Notes: generated by a model from the letters alone, not told the origin. A stretch of 64,000 nt of DNA from Dermacentor variabilis (GCF_050947875.1 NW_027460346.1:2794000-2857999), one strand, 5' to 3'. Numbered from the stretch's first letter, positions 45,759 through 57,186 are shown. A program made the numbers and translations.

Positions 45759-45999
45759 AAATTAAAAATTGAATTATGGTGTTTTGCGTGACAAAAACCA
45801 CTTTCTGATTATGCACGCCGTAGTGGAGGACTCCGAAAATTTCGACCACCTGGGGTTCTTTAACGTGCACCTAATTCTAAGTACACGGGTGTTTTCGCAT
45901 TTCGCCCCCATCGAAATGCGGCCGCCGTGGCCGGGGTCCGATCCCGCGACCTCGTGCTCAGCAGTCTAACACCATAGCCACTGAGCAACCACGGCGGGT
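45759..45999 (-). mobile_element. Ruka-like SINE, copy 4, with target duplication
   Basis: Complete SINE on the minus strand: head GCCGTGGTTGCTCAGTGG, B-box region GGGATCGGACCCCGG, body GCGGCCGCATTTCGATGG and an AT-rich 3' tail. The 12-bp direct repeat CCCGCAGGAGTT at 45747-45758 and 46000-46011 flanks it exactly. It inserted into the tRNA-like head of RTE copy E. Confidence 0.9.
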
Positions 46000-46020
46000 C
46001 CCGCAGGAGTTGTGCGCCTC

Positions 46021-47894
46021 ATTTCATCTACAGTGGTGCCCTATTTGATCAGTCAAGGTGGACCAATCTGAGCTCGGTTATACCGCACGGATGGCACTCG
46101 GCTAGAGAACCTGGTATTTATGACCTGCACATGTGTGGCCATATATAATTGACCATATATATCTTTTTTTTTTGAAGGAGGGTTCCCTTACAGTGATAAA
46201 ATAAAGGAAAATACATTAAAAAGAAAAAAAAAGAAAAAAAATGGGGGGAAAAAGAGGAACATAAGAGGTGATTTGAACTCGTGACCCTTGGATGTTGCTC
46301 GGAAAGATAGCTGAGTCGGTTGGTTCGTCAGGCCCCAGGTTACTTTCAAGCGCCATAGCTCCTGCTCCGAGCCTCATACTTACTTGGAAAGGGTCTGACG
46401 TTGTCTGCGATAGTCGCTTTTTGTTGATTCTATCAAGTTTACAACTCTGTATCTCAGCAACGAAAAATGATAGTACACGTCTGTGAGCTGCATCTAATAG
46501 TACATATAAAGCGGACAAAATTGCTTTGTTACATATGAATCTAAAGAAATTTGGTATTATGGAAATACAGCTTTTGCAGAACCCTTGTAAACAACGTAAC
46601 AAATTCACGTAAGATGTAAAATGACAGATCGAATTGGTACGCTTTCAATGGTCTAATGGATGCCTTTCACAGAATCGCGATATCTGTTCTTGATGCAGAG
46701 CTATGAATCTGTAAACATTGTGCTTCTATTTTTTTTTAAACTTGCAAATTTTTGAAAATCTCTTTAACAAAATTCAGGCTCTAAATCAAAATTCCGCTTC
46801 CAACAGTCACTAGAAATTTACCTTTCTCTCTCAAATGCAACACATTTCATTAAAATCGGCCCAGGGGTTATATGAGAAAAACGTTTTTGCGTTTTACATG
46901 TATTTGAATAAGCCGCATCGGAGTTGGGCCCGAGCTAAAGCTTTCTCTTAATGACGAAAGTCGTAAAGACAAAGGAAACTTTCGCATAGAGAAGTAGCCA
47001 AGTCCGCAAGATGAACTTGTTGCCCCATGAGGACTTGAAAATGCGGTAATTGCTGGGAAAACGCAGCAGGTGGGCGACTAGCCGAATTGGAGAGAATATT
47101 GTCGGGCAGAGCTGAACGGAGAATTAACTGGAGGCACATTTGGACGGGTTTTGTGATGACAAGACGGTGAATGGCATCAGCGAACGACGAAGAAAGAGTT
47201 GATCTGCAATTATCCTGGATCGCCTGCGTCGACTCCGTGCTAATGACGATCTGGCTATTGGCGGCGAGGAGTTACGGAGTCGCCATCTATCGGAAGCGCC
47301 TCGCTTGCGTAGTCTGAGGGATCACGCGGCGCGCTCCTCATAGGTTTTGCTGTCAGCGCTCACTGAAAACACCACGCGCGAGCTCTCCCGGACATTTCTG
47401 TAAGTACTTTCGAAACGAGAGAAGTTTTTTACTGTCTAAATAATAATCTTGGGCAAACTGAAAGCATAGAATCGTTTACAGACGCTATCTCTTTACCGAA
47501 TACCTACAGTGAACGCCACTGCACGCGGTCGCGGCGATGGAGTCTCCCAAACCGGCTTCTTGCATGAAAGGCAGGTAAACGCTGAGAGCAAACTATGTGA
47601 AATACGCTCTTATAGTGTTTGTATAACTAAATGGAGCGTAATAGTATGAAGCCTCAATGCAGCGATCGAACGGATCCGCAGCGATCGACTGCGCGCCTGC
47701 ATGCTTGTCCGCGCACTGTTTCGCTTTCGCCGCGCGCGCGTTTTCGCACCGTGCCATTAGCTTTAGGCCGCAGAATGCGAACATTTGACAGTATACAAGC
47801 AACCATTGTTGCGTGGGCGCTATCAGAGCTGTTCAAAAAGAATTTCATTGTAGATACTTCGACGCCTACGGGGACTGTGATGTGCCGTCGCGAC
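46021..47894. other. No recognisable gene
   Basis: At 46270-46340 a minus-strand GAGTTCAAATC word resembles a B box but no clear A box accompanies it. Remaining sequence has only short frames without domains. Confidence 0.3.
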
Positions 47895-48950
47895 GATTCA
47901 ATGTTTTAGAGCGCAGCTCTTTGGCGTCCGTTCCTGGGTTTCGCGTCGTCGTCGTCGTCGGCCTCGTAACCAGCTCCGCCCCCCTTTCATCCCCCCAGCG
48001 CTAGCAGCGACCGACTGATACCGCTGGATGCCGCTGACGCCGCTAGAGAGTCAAGATAACGTGACTGCATAGAACACCGTCGCCGCCATGCAGAAAGAGG
48101 AGGAAAGGGTCCCCCCCCCCCCCTGTTCTTGTGTGGCGGATAGGGTGCTCTTCAGTTGCCGACGCGCCGGTTATTCGTTGTCCCTGAAACCAACTCCGCA
48201 GCTGGGGTTGACTCACTATCGGCGTCAGCGGCATCAGTCAGTCGCTGCTATCTCTTCCCTCCTCCCTTTATCGTGTTGTCCGCTTGCTGCGCGCGCTTCT
48301 GCCCCCATCGTTTGCCGCTGGGTGTACACGCCGCCCCCCTCCCCCCTCTTCCTGCGAGTCTCCGGTTGTCAAAGCGCCGGCTCGAACTTAATTCCTTTCT
48401 TCGCTCCTCCTCCAATGCAACCCCTGTGCGGTGGCAATCAGAGAGCCACATCGGTGGCGGCGGGTCTGTATATGTGCACCGCCCGAGCCGAAATTGCCGC
48501 TGCCGTTCGCCCTGTGCGGTGGCAATCAGAGAGCCAGATCGGTGGCGGCTTGACATAAAGACAAACAGCAATTTCCTAACACTTATGCGGGAGAACATCC
48601 CGTTCCTCTCGCTCGTAACGCGTCCCACGGCTGTGACAACCTCGCGAGGCACTTGTATAGATCTCGTCTTTGAGAATCAAGCATTGGTGTACCAAGTCGA
48701 ACATATATCAGTCTATTTCTCCGACCACAAAGCTTCCTTCATGACTGTCAAGAACTGTTAGTGGAGTCTTTGTTAAAGGAATACGTGTGAAAAATAAAAA
48801 AAATTTCTGTGATAGCGCATACATGTGTTGCTCGATTTCTTTGCCTCAATCTATCGAAAAGGTGAAACAGCTTATTTGCTGCGCTCAAACTTCGCATTAG
48901 GAAGTAACGTAATCGTCGGTAATTTTTTTTTCTTCTAAATTCTTGGACGT
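47895..48950 (+). mobile_element. Three-copy repeat family, copy 3, endonuclease-bearing
   Basis: Left end GTTTTAGAGCGCAGCTCTTT followed by GGCGTCCGTTCCTG; right end GCTGCGCTCAAACTTCGCAT followed by AGGAAGTAACGTAATCGTCG. The ends match, inverted, those of 15395-15925 and 41773-42075. The interior is GC-rich and ends in an endonuclease fragment (48548-48763). An 88-bp direct repeat (CTGTGCGGTGGCAATCAGAG at 48424 and 48512) and a C14-type run at 48111-48124 also occur. Class uncertain: a Helentron-like element, which can carry such endonucleases, or a LINE remnant. Confidence 0.45.
48548..48763 (+). pseudogene. C-terminal half of an AP-like endonuclease domain
   Basis: The frame reads NSNFLTLMRENIPFLSLVTR, then TTSRGTCIDLVFENQ and VYFSDHKASFMTV before a stop. 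TCIDLVF and SDHKA are the D and SDH elements of exonuclease-endonuclease-phosphatase domains that nick DNA for retroelements and some Helentrons. The N-terminal half with the catalytic Glu and the GDFN motif is absent, and no RT follows. Confidence 0.6.
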
Positions 48951-50267
48951 TTCAATATTATTTCTCGAGTTGCGTCGCACTGTTTGTTTATCGGTATTCT
49001 CAGCGAGCGATTTCCCACTGCTTCTTATTTGCAATCCAGTGCATTAATTCATAACACAAACATGACCATATGTCATGCTTTTTTATAATGTGCTTCTTAC
49101 CGCTCCCTTTCCACTCCAGTGAACTTGCCAGTATCTATAGCATCGACAAGTTCATATACCAAACCGTCGTGACATTAGTCGGGCAGCGGACTCGGGCGAG
49201 CGTCTCAGTGCGCGTTTTCCGAACATTGCAGACCCGGCGCCGTAGCAGAAATCGTCCTCGCGTCTGTGCTTGCTGCATACCCGAGTTGTAGCCGATGACT
49301 GTTTGCCGGTTTTATGTTTCGCAAGCCAAGCTTCACGCGTCTTCTTGTCCTGCGGCTACGTGTGAATAAGGCTGACACGGGGCTCCGTTGCGTACGCCCG
49401 GCATTGCGGCACCGAGCAGTAGCCTACCACGTTGCGCGGCTTCAAAGGTGGCCACTACTTAGCTGTTGTAGTGCTTTCAAGCGTTGTAAAGGAGACACTC
49501 GAAGCGGGAAAATCTCGCCACTAAATGAGGACCGCAGCGTACGAGGGAACTTTCGTTTTCAGCTAGCTTCGGCGCTCCCGAAGCAGCCGACGCGGCCGCT
49601 ACGTCCACGTGATCCCTAATAGCACGTCACGCCGACGGTGGCGCCAGCGTTTCCAGTGGCGGAGCTCGAGGCCAATAGGGGATGGTTTCAGCGAAAGGCA
49701 GCAGTGAGGTCAGGTCATCGCGTACGGCGGCGATTTCGACAAGTTGCTCTGGTGGCGCGAAGTCTGCCGCACAGGAGCAGGTCTAATCTACCTCAGGTAG
49801 CCGCGGACAAACAACTTCCGTATGCACAATCCCAGCATTAATGCGGACGTCGACGCATGCAATAAGCGTCCCGGGCGTCATCTGCTCGGCGAAGACGGCC
49901 CAGTGCCGTAATCTAGTGAGGAACGAGATGATGTACACGACCAAGAGGCTTGTTGTCAGTAAGCTGGGCCCTATTCTGCAAGGCGTAGTGTAGATGTGTC
50001 ACAAGTAAGATTTGGCACTTGATGTCTTAGGTGCCGGGCTAACGTGGGCGACTGAGTAAAATGCTGAGGCATTAAAAGAGGCCGTCGAAGGACTTTGATG
50101 CATTCGAGTACATCGATTGTGTTAAGTTGCGCCTCGGCCGGCAAGCTTGGCACTGGAGTCATTCGTGGAAACCTTGAAGTGTTAGCTTGAGGCGTTGTGC
50201 GCCGTATTTCATTACCTCCGGGAGCGTTGAGCATATTCATTCCCTCACGTGCCAAATCACATCGTGG
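48951..50267. other. No recognisable gene
   Basis: A 101-codon minus frame at 50276-49971 and several plus frames around 49300-49840 have no domain signature. No repeat seen elsewhere in the window. Confidence 0.35.
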
Positions 50268-50279
50268 CAGAAGCATTAA

Positions 50280-50514
50280 ACATGAATTGGATTATTGGGC
50301 TGTACATGCCAAAACGACGATCGGGTTATGAAGCACGCCGTAGTGGCGGACTCCGAATTAAATATGACACCATGGTGTTCTTTAACGGGTGTCTAAATCT
50401 AAGCGCGCGAGCGTTTTTTTTTTATTTCGCCCACATTGAAGTGCGGCTGCCGGAGTCGGGATCATCCCCGCGACCTCGAGCAATGCCATGGCCACAGAGC
50501 TACCGCGGCGGCCA
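50280..50514 (-). mobile_element. Ruka-like SINE, copy 5
   Basis: Minus-strand head and body blocks are recognisable (GCCGCCGCGGTAGCTCTGTG, GCAGCCGCACTTCAATGTG, AAGAACACCATGGTGTC). A T9 run interrupts the body. CAGAAGCATTAA at 50268-50279 and CAGAAGTGTTAA at 50515-50526 look like a 12-bp target duplication that has since gained two differences. Confidence 0.7.
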
Positions 50515-50526
50515 CAGAAGTGTTAA

Positions 50527-51018
50527 TTGGACGTGCGACCACTTCCGTTGTGTCGCCTAGACCCTACAGTGCGTTTTAATGCGTTTCTGCTTCTGCACTC
50601 CCTGCGTAAGCTGTGCGCTTTTAACGCGATCGCGTTAACGGTCCCGTATTGCAAAAAAATCTGATGTCGGCGTCGTACGTCGCTTGGCGAAAGATCATTC
50701 CGAACCGGAACCACGTAGGCCACCCGAGTAGCGCAGAGGCGTTACTGAACTGACTGAATTCCTCAAAGTAACTTAGATTGTAAAGTACAATTTAAACATA
50801 ATTTACAGGCAGGATAGCGTCGGATTGTAATTTGAGTATACGTGAAAACATAATTCGGTTACACGGAAACTCAAACAAAAACCGCTTTTCCAGCATTTCT
50901 ATCATTCATCGGGTGGCCATGGCCTCCAAAATTTGCGCACGCCGATCTCCCAGGCCAAGAAGCGGCGCGCTAGTTTCCTTGACTCACCTCCAGGTGGCGC
51001 TCTTCTTGGCCGCCTTGC
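50527..51018. other. No gene; short inverted repeat at the right
   Basis: GGCCAAGAAGCGGCGC (about 50953) and GCGCTCTTCTTGGCC (about 50999) form an inverted repeat about 30 bases apart, just before the truncated LINE starts. Otherwise nothing is supported. Confidence 0.35.
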
Positions 51019-51545
51019 TTCCAGGAAGAGCTTGTAAAACAGGTGGAAGAGCTCAAACATGAGCTAAATGGAGGCGATGAAAATGGAGAGGGAACCGACT
51101 CAATCGTCACTCAGTGTGATGTCGATGCTAGGCTCAAGAAAATGGAGGCTTTCCAGGAAGAGCTTGTCAATCAGGTGGAAGAGCTCAAAAATGAGCTAAA
51201 TAGGGAGCGTGATGTACGGAAGGTAGATGAAAAGAGACTTGAAGCAGCCGAGCAAAAGCTGAACAGAGTCCCCATTTTGAACGAGAATGTGCGTGACAAT
51301 GGAATGCAGCCCCCAGACGTGACAGGAGAGGAGTGCTAGCAAAGTACGTGGTATGCGTGCAACGTGGTGAAGGGTTTGCTGGAAAGAGCGGCACGTACCT
51401 TGAGGCCGCCTCGCGGAAAAAGCAGGAGCACATGGAACAATGCCCATTGTAGAGTCCGAATCACGCGGAAAAGGAAAAAGGGAAGCAGGGAGAGGTAGGA
51501 GAGAGTGAAAGGGTGATTATCGCCGGCGAGTCAAACCTTGCTAGG

Positions 51546-52719
51546 TACTCCTATGCAGCATGGTTTTCGAAAGGGCCTCTCCACTGTAACCCAATTAACC
51601 ACTGTAGTTCACAGTCTCGCTAGCACTATCGACAAATCAGGGCAAACTGACATCATATTCTTGGACTTCAGGAAAGCATTTGATCTTGTATCGCACGCAA
51701 AGCTAATAGAAAAACTTGAACATTTCAACATTCCTTCACATCTCGTAAATTGGATTCGCGCTTATATTTCTAACCGCAATCAATTCGTAGTAGTTGATAA
51801 TTGCTCTTCCAGCACCCTTCCTGTCACTTCTGGTGTTCCTCAGGGTAGTGTTCTTGGACCATTATTATTTAACATATATATTAATGACATTGTAGACACT
51901 GTTACTCAACCCGTACAAATAAAACTGTTTGTTGATGACTGCCTCCTCTTTAATGAGATCACTTGCCGACAAGATGAAGTTATTCTAAACTCTAACCTTC
52001 AAGACATACTAGCTTGGTGTGCGCGCTGGGATATGCAGCTTAACATTGATAAAACAGTATTTATGAAGAACACTAGAAAAATTAATAAATTGTCGTTTAC
52101 CTATAGCCTAGCATCCAAACGTCTTACGGAGGTGAATGAATATAAATACCTCGGTGTTACAATAGCCAGTAACCTTAGTTGGAACTCGCACATCTCCCAT
52201 CTATGCGACTCGGCTTTTAAGAAGCTTTGCTACCTCAGGCATCAATTAAAACACGCTCCTTCTGAAACCCGTCTTATCGCCTACACCTCTCTTGACCGTC
52301 CTAAACTCGAGTATGCAGCTATTGTATGGGATCCCTATACAAAAACTAACATCGATGCGCTAGAAATGATACAACGTAAAGCAGTAAGGTTCATCTTCTC
52401 TAAATATCGCTCAAGTGATTCTCCAACTCAGTTAATGGCTGAACACAATATTCAGTCTTTGCAACTAACAAGAAAAATTCACAGGCTCAAATTTCTCTTC
52501 TTGCTGAGTAACAATAAACTATCTCTTTCTTCCGAACCTTACATAACACCCCTTACTGCCCGCCGAACAAGACATCGCCACGCTGCATCATTAACGCCTT
52601 ATAATGGTAGAACCAACGTCTTTATGTCTTCCTTTTTCCCTCGAACAGTAACGGAATGGAACAGCCTAGCCTATAACAAACTTCTCAGCACTGACTCAAT
52701 AGCGTCTATTACCATCTAA
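51546..52719 (+). CDS. CR1/L2-like reverse transcriptase, N-terminally truncated
   Basis: An uninterrupted reading of about 390 codons begins at the truncation point, so it has no authentic start codon. It contains the RT motifs MQHGFRKGLSTVTQLTTVV, IIFLDFRKAFDLVSHAKLI, SGVPQGSVLGPLLFNIYIND and KLFVDDCLLFN, then the thumb EYKYLGVTIASNLSWNSHI and the C-terminus SSFFPRTVTEWNSLAYNKLL. The catalytic box reads FVDD where the family has FADD or YADD, a substitution next to the metal-binding Asp pair that may or may not be tolerated. Absence of stops suggests a recent insertion. Confidence 0.85.
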
Positions 52720-53079
52720 TATTAGTTCTTGTTCTTACGAAATCTCGTTTCAATTTGTATCGTTGTGCAATATTTATTGATTTACGCGTTGTAGTAATAT
52801 TGAATTATCCACTCCTCCTTTTTTTTCTATTACATTTCCTGTGCTTTGAAATTGTGCTTGTGAAACAGCGTTTCAATTTGCATCTGCCACTCTCTATGCA
52901 TTATTTAGAGGTGCTTTACTAATTATGCAATTGTACTTTCTATTACATTTTTTCCGGAGCTTCTTTTTTTTACTCCTTCGTCAATCTATTGTGTTTTCTT
53001 TTTGTATGTACCTTTCCCCTCCTGCCTGGGCCTTCTAAGGCTTGCAGTATTCCTAAATAAATAAATAAAATAAATAAAT
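51546..53079 (+). mobile_element. CR1/L2-like LINE, 5'-truncated, inside the esterase LINE
   Basis: Starts abruptly in the RT domain, has a 3' untranslated region with the closing block CCTGCCTGGGCCTTCTAAGG and GCTTGCAGTATT, and ends in AAATAAATAAATAAAATAAA. It splits ORF1 of the surrounding LINE between the codons for its SGNH blocks I and II. No target duplication is evident, as is common for CR1/L2 elements that end in short tandem units. Confidence 0.8.
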
Positions 53080-53610
53080 TGTGGCGAGGGTGAAAGACGA
53101 TAAAAGAGTGGCGATAGGGACATTTCCAGGGCGGACACTGGGTTCTGTCATGGAGCGAGGAAAAGAAAAGCTCGCGAAAAATGCCTACGTGCGCAACCTT
53201 GTCATAGTATCACGTGGGCTAAATGACGTCGTAAACAGGAAAGGGACAGGACTAGCCCAGCGCTTGGCGAAGGGGGTGGATGACTTGCGCGAGCTGTCCC
53301 CTCAGGTGCAGATCGTGGTGTGCACGGTGGCGGAGGTGCCTGTACGTGACAGTCACGTACAAAGAGCCGTAGTCGCTGCTAATGAGGCGATATGGAATAT
53401 GGGCCAAGAGAAAGGATTCGAGGTTGTCGAATTAAACGGGGAAGTGAGAAGTTGTGGTGGTTTTAAACGAGACGGGATCCACTTCAATTACACACTGGCA
53501 CGAGAAGTGGGCTGGCGACTTGGTAGTCGCGCTGTTGCTTCTTTAGGGGGCCTACGGGCGCTCAGGAGGCCCGAGTAGGTAGTAATGAAGGTCCCCTAGG
53601 GAAACCTCAG

Positions 53611-56600
53611 ATGAGCATCGCCGTCGATAACATAAAAAGTAGGAAAGCAAGAAAGAGAGCTCACCATGCAATAGGTCACATAAACATGCAGGGCGGCAGA
53701 AGAAAGGAAAAGTGGGCAGAGATTGAGGAGCAGTTAAATAGAGAACAAATAGGGGTGTGTGCGGTTACAGAAACTCACCTTAGAGACTCAGAAGAGCCGC
53801 CAGTTATTGAGAATTATGTTTGAAAAGGGTGCAACAGAACTAAGTTGGAAAGAAAGGGAAGGGGAGTCGGAATGCTCATCCATCAGGGAGCCAAATGGAA
53901 AAGAATAAATACAAAATGTCAAGAGCATCTGTGGTTATCAGGTACAATATGAGGGAAAAGACTTGGCTGGGCATTACGTATTTGTGGACTGGAAATAATT
54001 GCACAGAGAAGAATAAAGAGTTAGTGGAATGCGTAAGCACTTTTATTAAGGGTTTCGGGAATGGTGCTGAAATTATCCTGTTAGGTGACATGAATACCAA
54101 CAAACAGGGCTATACCGACAACAACGGGACGTCAATGCCTGGCCTTTGTGAGCAACATAACCTCGTTATCGTGAATACAGGGACTAAGCGTGAAGGGCGC
54201 ATCACGTGGGAAGTGGGAAACCGGAAATCAACCATTGATTACTGTCTGATGACAGAAGGAATTAATGAGAAGTTGAGAGAAATGGTCATCGATGAGGAAG
54301 GGTATAGCAGCATAGGGAGTGACCATAAACGCATCATTTTGAAAATGGGATATGTAGTTGGGAAAGAGAGCAAGGAGTGCAAAATGGCCAGTCCAAATTT
54401 CTACGTTGAACAAACAATAAATATAGTCACTAGAGTCGAGGAAGAACTTGGCAAACGGCCACATAAAGACTGGGAATATGGTGAGCTTCTAAGTGTAATA
54501 ACGACAGAAATACGGAAAGAGAAACAACATACTCGTTCGAAAGAAAAAAAAGAACCCGAAAAGCTGGTGGAACAGGGAGATACGAGAAGCGATCGCCGAA
54601 TGACATAAAGCATACCGAGAGCACAGGCAGGCAAAGAAGGCGCAGTTGCAGCAGGATGAAGTAACCAATTAATGGGAACAATACCGGGAGAAAAAATCTA
54701 TGCTTCAAATACTGGTGCAAGCAAAATTAAAAGGTGAAAGTGAACGTAGGTTGTCAGAAATACGTGAGAAAAAGAAAGCCGCACCTAGAATATTTTAGAA
54801 CCCCATAAAATTATTAGGCAGGAAGTCAACAACAATACAACAACATATCCTAGACGAAGATGAAAACAGACTGGAAGGAGAAGCGGCAACAAATTACATC
54901 CGAAAAATAACAGCCGAATCTTTCTAAGGCAATGACGAGGTTGTATTTGAAGAAAAACAGAACATGAAAGAGATCCAGGTGGAAAAGGAGCTGGTGCTGA
55001 CAAATTTTAACTAGAAGAAAGCGGAATAGAAAATTCCTAAGGGAACAGCCACAGGGCTGGACGAGGTTCCCGTTAGGCTGTTTAATGAACTAGGACCAAA
55101 AAGTAAGGAACCTCTGGTGAAAGCAGTGGAAGAAACTTTAAAAGATAGACCGATATACCAGACAGTTGGCGACAAAGTAGAATGAATGTAATTTATAAAG
55201 GTAAAGGGGACAAAGGTAGACTTCACTCGTATAGACCGTTGACCGTTACCTCGGCAATATAAAGGCTAGCAATGCAGGCAATCAAATTAAAGCTTCAAGC
55301 ATGGACTGAGAATAACGGAATTCTGGGAGAACTTCAGAATGGCTTCAGAATAGGTAGGCGTTTGGATGATAACTTATTTGTTCTTATTCAGGGTATTGAA
55401 ATATCAAAAGTAGAAAGCAGACCGTTATATGTGGCCTTTTTTAGACATTACAGGAGCCTATGACAACGTAGACCGTAACATTTTGTGGGATGTTCTGGAA
55501 GGGGAAGGTTTAGGTGACGATTGTCGACAGCTTTTGAGGGAGATTTAGCTAGAAAATACCGTTTGCGTTGAAAGGGAAGGGATGAGGAGCGAGGAGAACG
55601 TTCTTATCAACAAGGGACTGAGGCAGGGATGCCCTTTATCCCGACTGCTGTTTATTATGTACAAGGTGAGGATGCAGCGGGCGCTAGAGAAAAGTAATAT
55701 CGGCTTTAATCTTTCATACAAACAGGCGGGTACAGTAGTAGAGCAGCAGCTTCCAGGTTTATTTTACGCGGACGACATTGTGTTGCTAGCTAACAAGCAA
55801 AGTGATTTGCAACGTCTGGCCAATATCTGTGGGCAGGAAGGCAACAATTTAGGTTTGAAATTTAGTGTTAGAAAATCAGGCGTTATGGTATTCAATGAAA
55901 ACAGTGAACAGACAGTGGCGATACAGGGCCAGGAAATACCTCGGGTAACAGAATATAAATACCTTGGTATATGGATAAACGAAGGCAATAGATATATGGA
56001 AACACAGGAAAAAACAATAACAGTGAAGGGGAAGAGAAATGCAGCCATAATGAAGCACAGAGCGCTATGGGGATACAATAGGCACGAGGTGCTCCGAGGT
56101 ATGTGGAAAGGTGTAATGGTTCCAGGACTTACTTTTGGAAATGTGGGTGTTTGCTTTAAATCAGGGGTACAATCAGGACTCGATGGGAACCAAAGGTGAG
56201 TGGGTCGCCTCGCTTTGGGCGCTCACGGGAAGACTACAAATGAAGCTGTGCAGGGTGATGTGGGCTGGACTAGTTTTGAAGTGAGGGAAGCTCGCAGTAA
56301 AATTTAGTATGAAGCACGACTGAGGAATATGGAAAAAAGTAAATGTGCTGGGAGAATGTTGAGGTATCTGTACAGGAAAAACGTTGGTTCACAGTGGAGG
56401 AAAGAACTAGGAAGCTTACCAGCAAGTATGCGACCTAGGGTGGGCAACACAGCAACAAAGAACGTCAAGCGGAAAGTCAGAGAGGCTGAAATAATGTTAT
56501 GGGTGGCGGCAATGGAAAAGAAACCTGCCATGAGTAACTACTTTGGCGGTAAAAACGAAATCAGGAAGGCAACAACTTATGATAACTCAAAGGGGAGCTC

Positions 56601-56840
56601 ATTATTTTAGAACAAGCACCTATAAAGCGAGATATAAGAAGGAAGAAGAAGCATGGGCTTTCAGCAGTAAAGCTAGGGAAACTATGGAGTATGTTTTATT
56701 AGAATGTGAAAACGTCTACCCGGCGGTCGATTTAGGCCCCACTGGCCTCTTTGAAGCCCTTGGGTTCAGCGAGAGCAGTGGAAAAGTAGACATGTGCGCA
56801 ATAGAGATTAGTAAGAGGCAATTGGAAGATTAGGGAAGAA
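53611..56840 (+). pseudogene. ORF2 of the esterase LINE: endonuclease and reverse transcriptase, decayed
   Basis: Endonuclease: GHINMQGGRRKEKWAEIEEQ, AVTETHLRDSEEPPV, then after a stop and shift ILLGDMNTNKQGYTDNN, STIDYCLMTEGINEKL and GSDHKRIILKMGY (SDH intact) up to 54608. RT pieces: TATGLDEVPVRLFNELGPKS (about 55037-55096), LQNGFRIGRRLDDNL, the palm LDITGAYDNVDRNILWDVL after a shift near 55437, LRQGCPLSRLLFIMYKVRM and LFYADDIVLLANKQSDL (55582-56199). The C-terminus (56329-56840) includes METMEYVLLEC-like zinc-ribbon spacing. Several TAG/TGA codons and frame changes make it non-functional. Confidence 0.75.
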
Positions 56841-57032
56841 AAGTAGGGAAACGACAAAAAACGGTGACGCACAAAAGCAAAGTTCGCAATAGGGGGCCAG
56901 AAAATTTGGCTTTGGGAGTTCATAGTGGTTATTTTAATTTTTTAGCTTAGGTAGGACATTAGGAAGTATAATAGCAAGAGCTTGATGGCGCAACCCACCG
57001 CCCCGTTCCAAAGGGGACGCTCATAATAGTCA

Positions 57033-57186
57033 TTCATCCATCCATCCATCCGTACATCCATCCATCCATCCATCCATCCATCCATCCATCCATCCATCCA
57101 TCCATCCATCCATCCATCCATCCATCCATCCATCCATCCATCCATCCATCCATCCATCCATCCATCCATCCATCCATCCATCCATC
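57033..57186. repeat. (ATCC)n microsatellite, probable LINE tail
   Basis: About 36 tetramers, broken once near 57051-57056. It follows the 3' untranslated region of the esterase LINE directly (CCGCCCCGTTCCAAAGGGGA just upstream has a small CCCC/GGGG stem), so it may have grown from the element's own tail. Open frames with WMDG repeats on the minus strand are artefacts. Confidence 0.9.

Larger units (their letters stand above)
42567..46020 (-). mobile_element. RTE LINE copy E, best preserved
   Basis: Full-length minus-strand RTE: 3' ATC/GAT tail at 42567-42581, long coding region, leader, poly-T/A stretch at about 45645-45668 and a tRNA-like head at 45690-45757, which itself is interrupted by SINE copy 4. 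TTTCATC on both sides (about 42564 and 46021) may be a short target duplication. Sequence closeness to copies C and D along shared parts suggests a recent burst of this subfamily. Confidence 0.85.
51019..53578 (+). pseudogene. LINE ORF1: coiled coil plus SGNH-hydrolase-like domain, interrupted
   Basis: The first part (51019-51549) encodes a coiled coil in which a 44-codon unit is repeated (FQEELVNQVEELKNELNRER and its upstream copy, 132 bases apart). It is followed by VIIAGESNLAR, which matches block I of SGNH esterases with Ser as nucleophile. The CR1/L2 insertion then interrupts it. The frame resumes at about 53081 with VARVKDDKRVAIGTFPGRT, VIVSRGLNDVVNRKG (GLND as the G.ND block) and FKRDGIHFNYTLAREVGWRL (DG.H as the catalytic Asp-His block) to a stop at 53578. 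All SGNH landmarks are present. In CR1-group LINEs this domain is thought to act on lipids or membranes. Confidence 0.75.
51019..57186 (+). mobile_element. LINE with esterase-type ORF1, split by another LINE
   Basis: A single plus-strand LINE can be followed from a coiled-coil/SGNH ORF1 (51019-51549, resuming 53080-53578) through an endonuclease-RT ORF2 (53611-56840) to a 3' untranslated region that runs into an (ATCC)n tract ending at 57186. A CR1/L2-like LINE occupies 51546-53079. The 5' end is truncated inside a coiled-coil repeat. SGNH-type ORF1 proteins are known from CR1-group LINEs; the RT box YADDIVLLA leaves the clade open. Confidence 0.75.

Noticed and set aside
46270..46340. Another tRNA-derived SINE on the minus strand
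   Set aside because: A GAGTTCAAATC word resembles a B box but no convincing A box or second copy is present.
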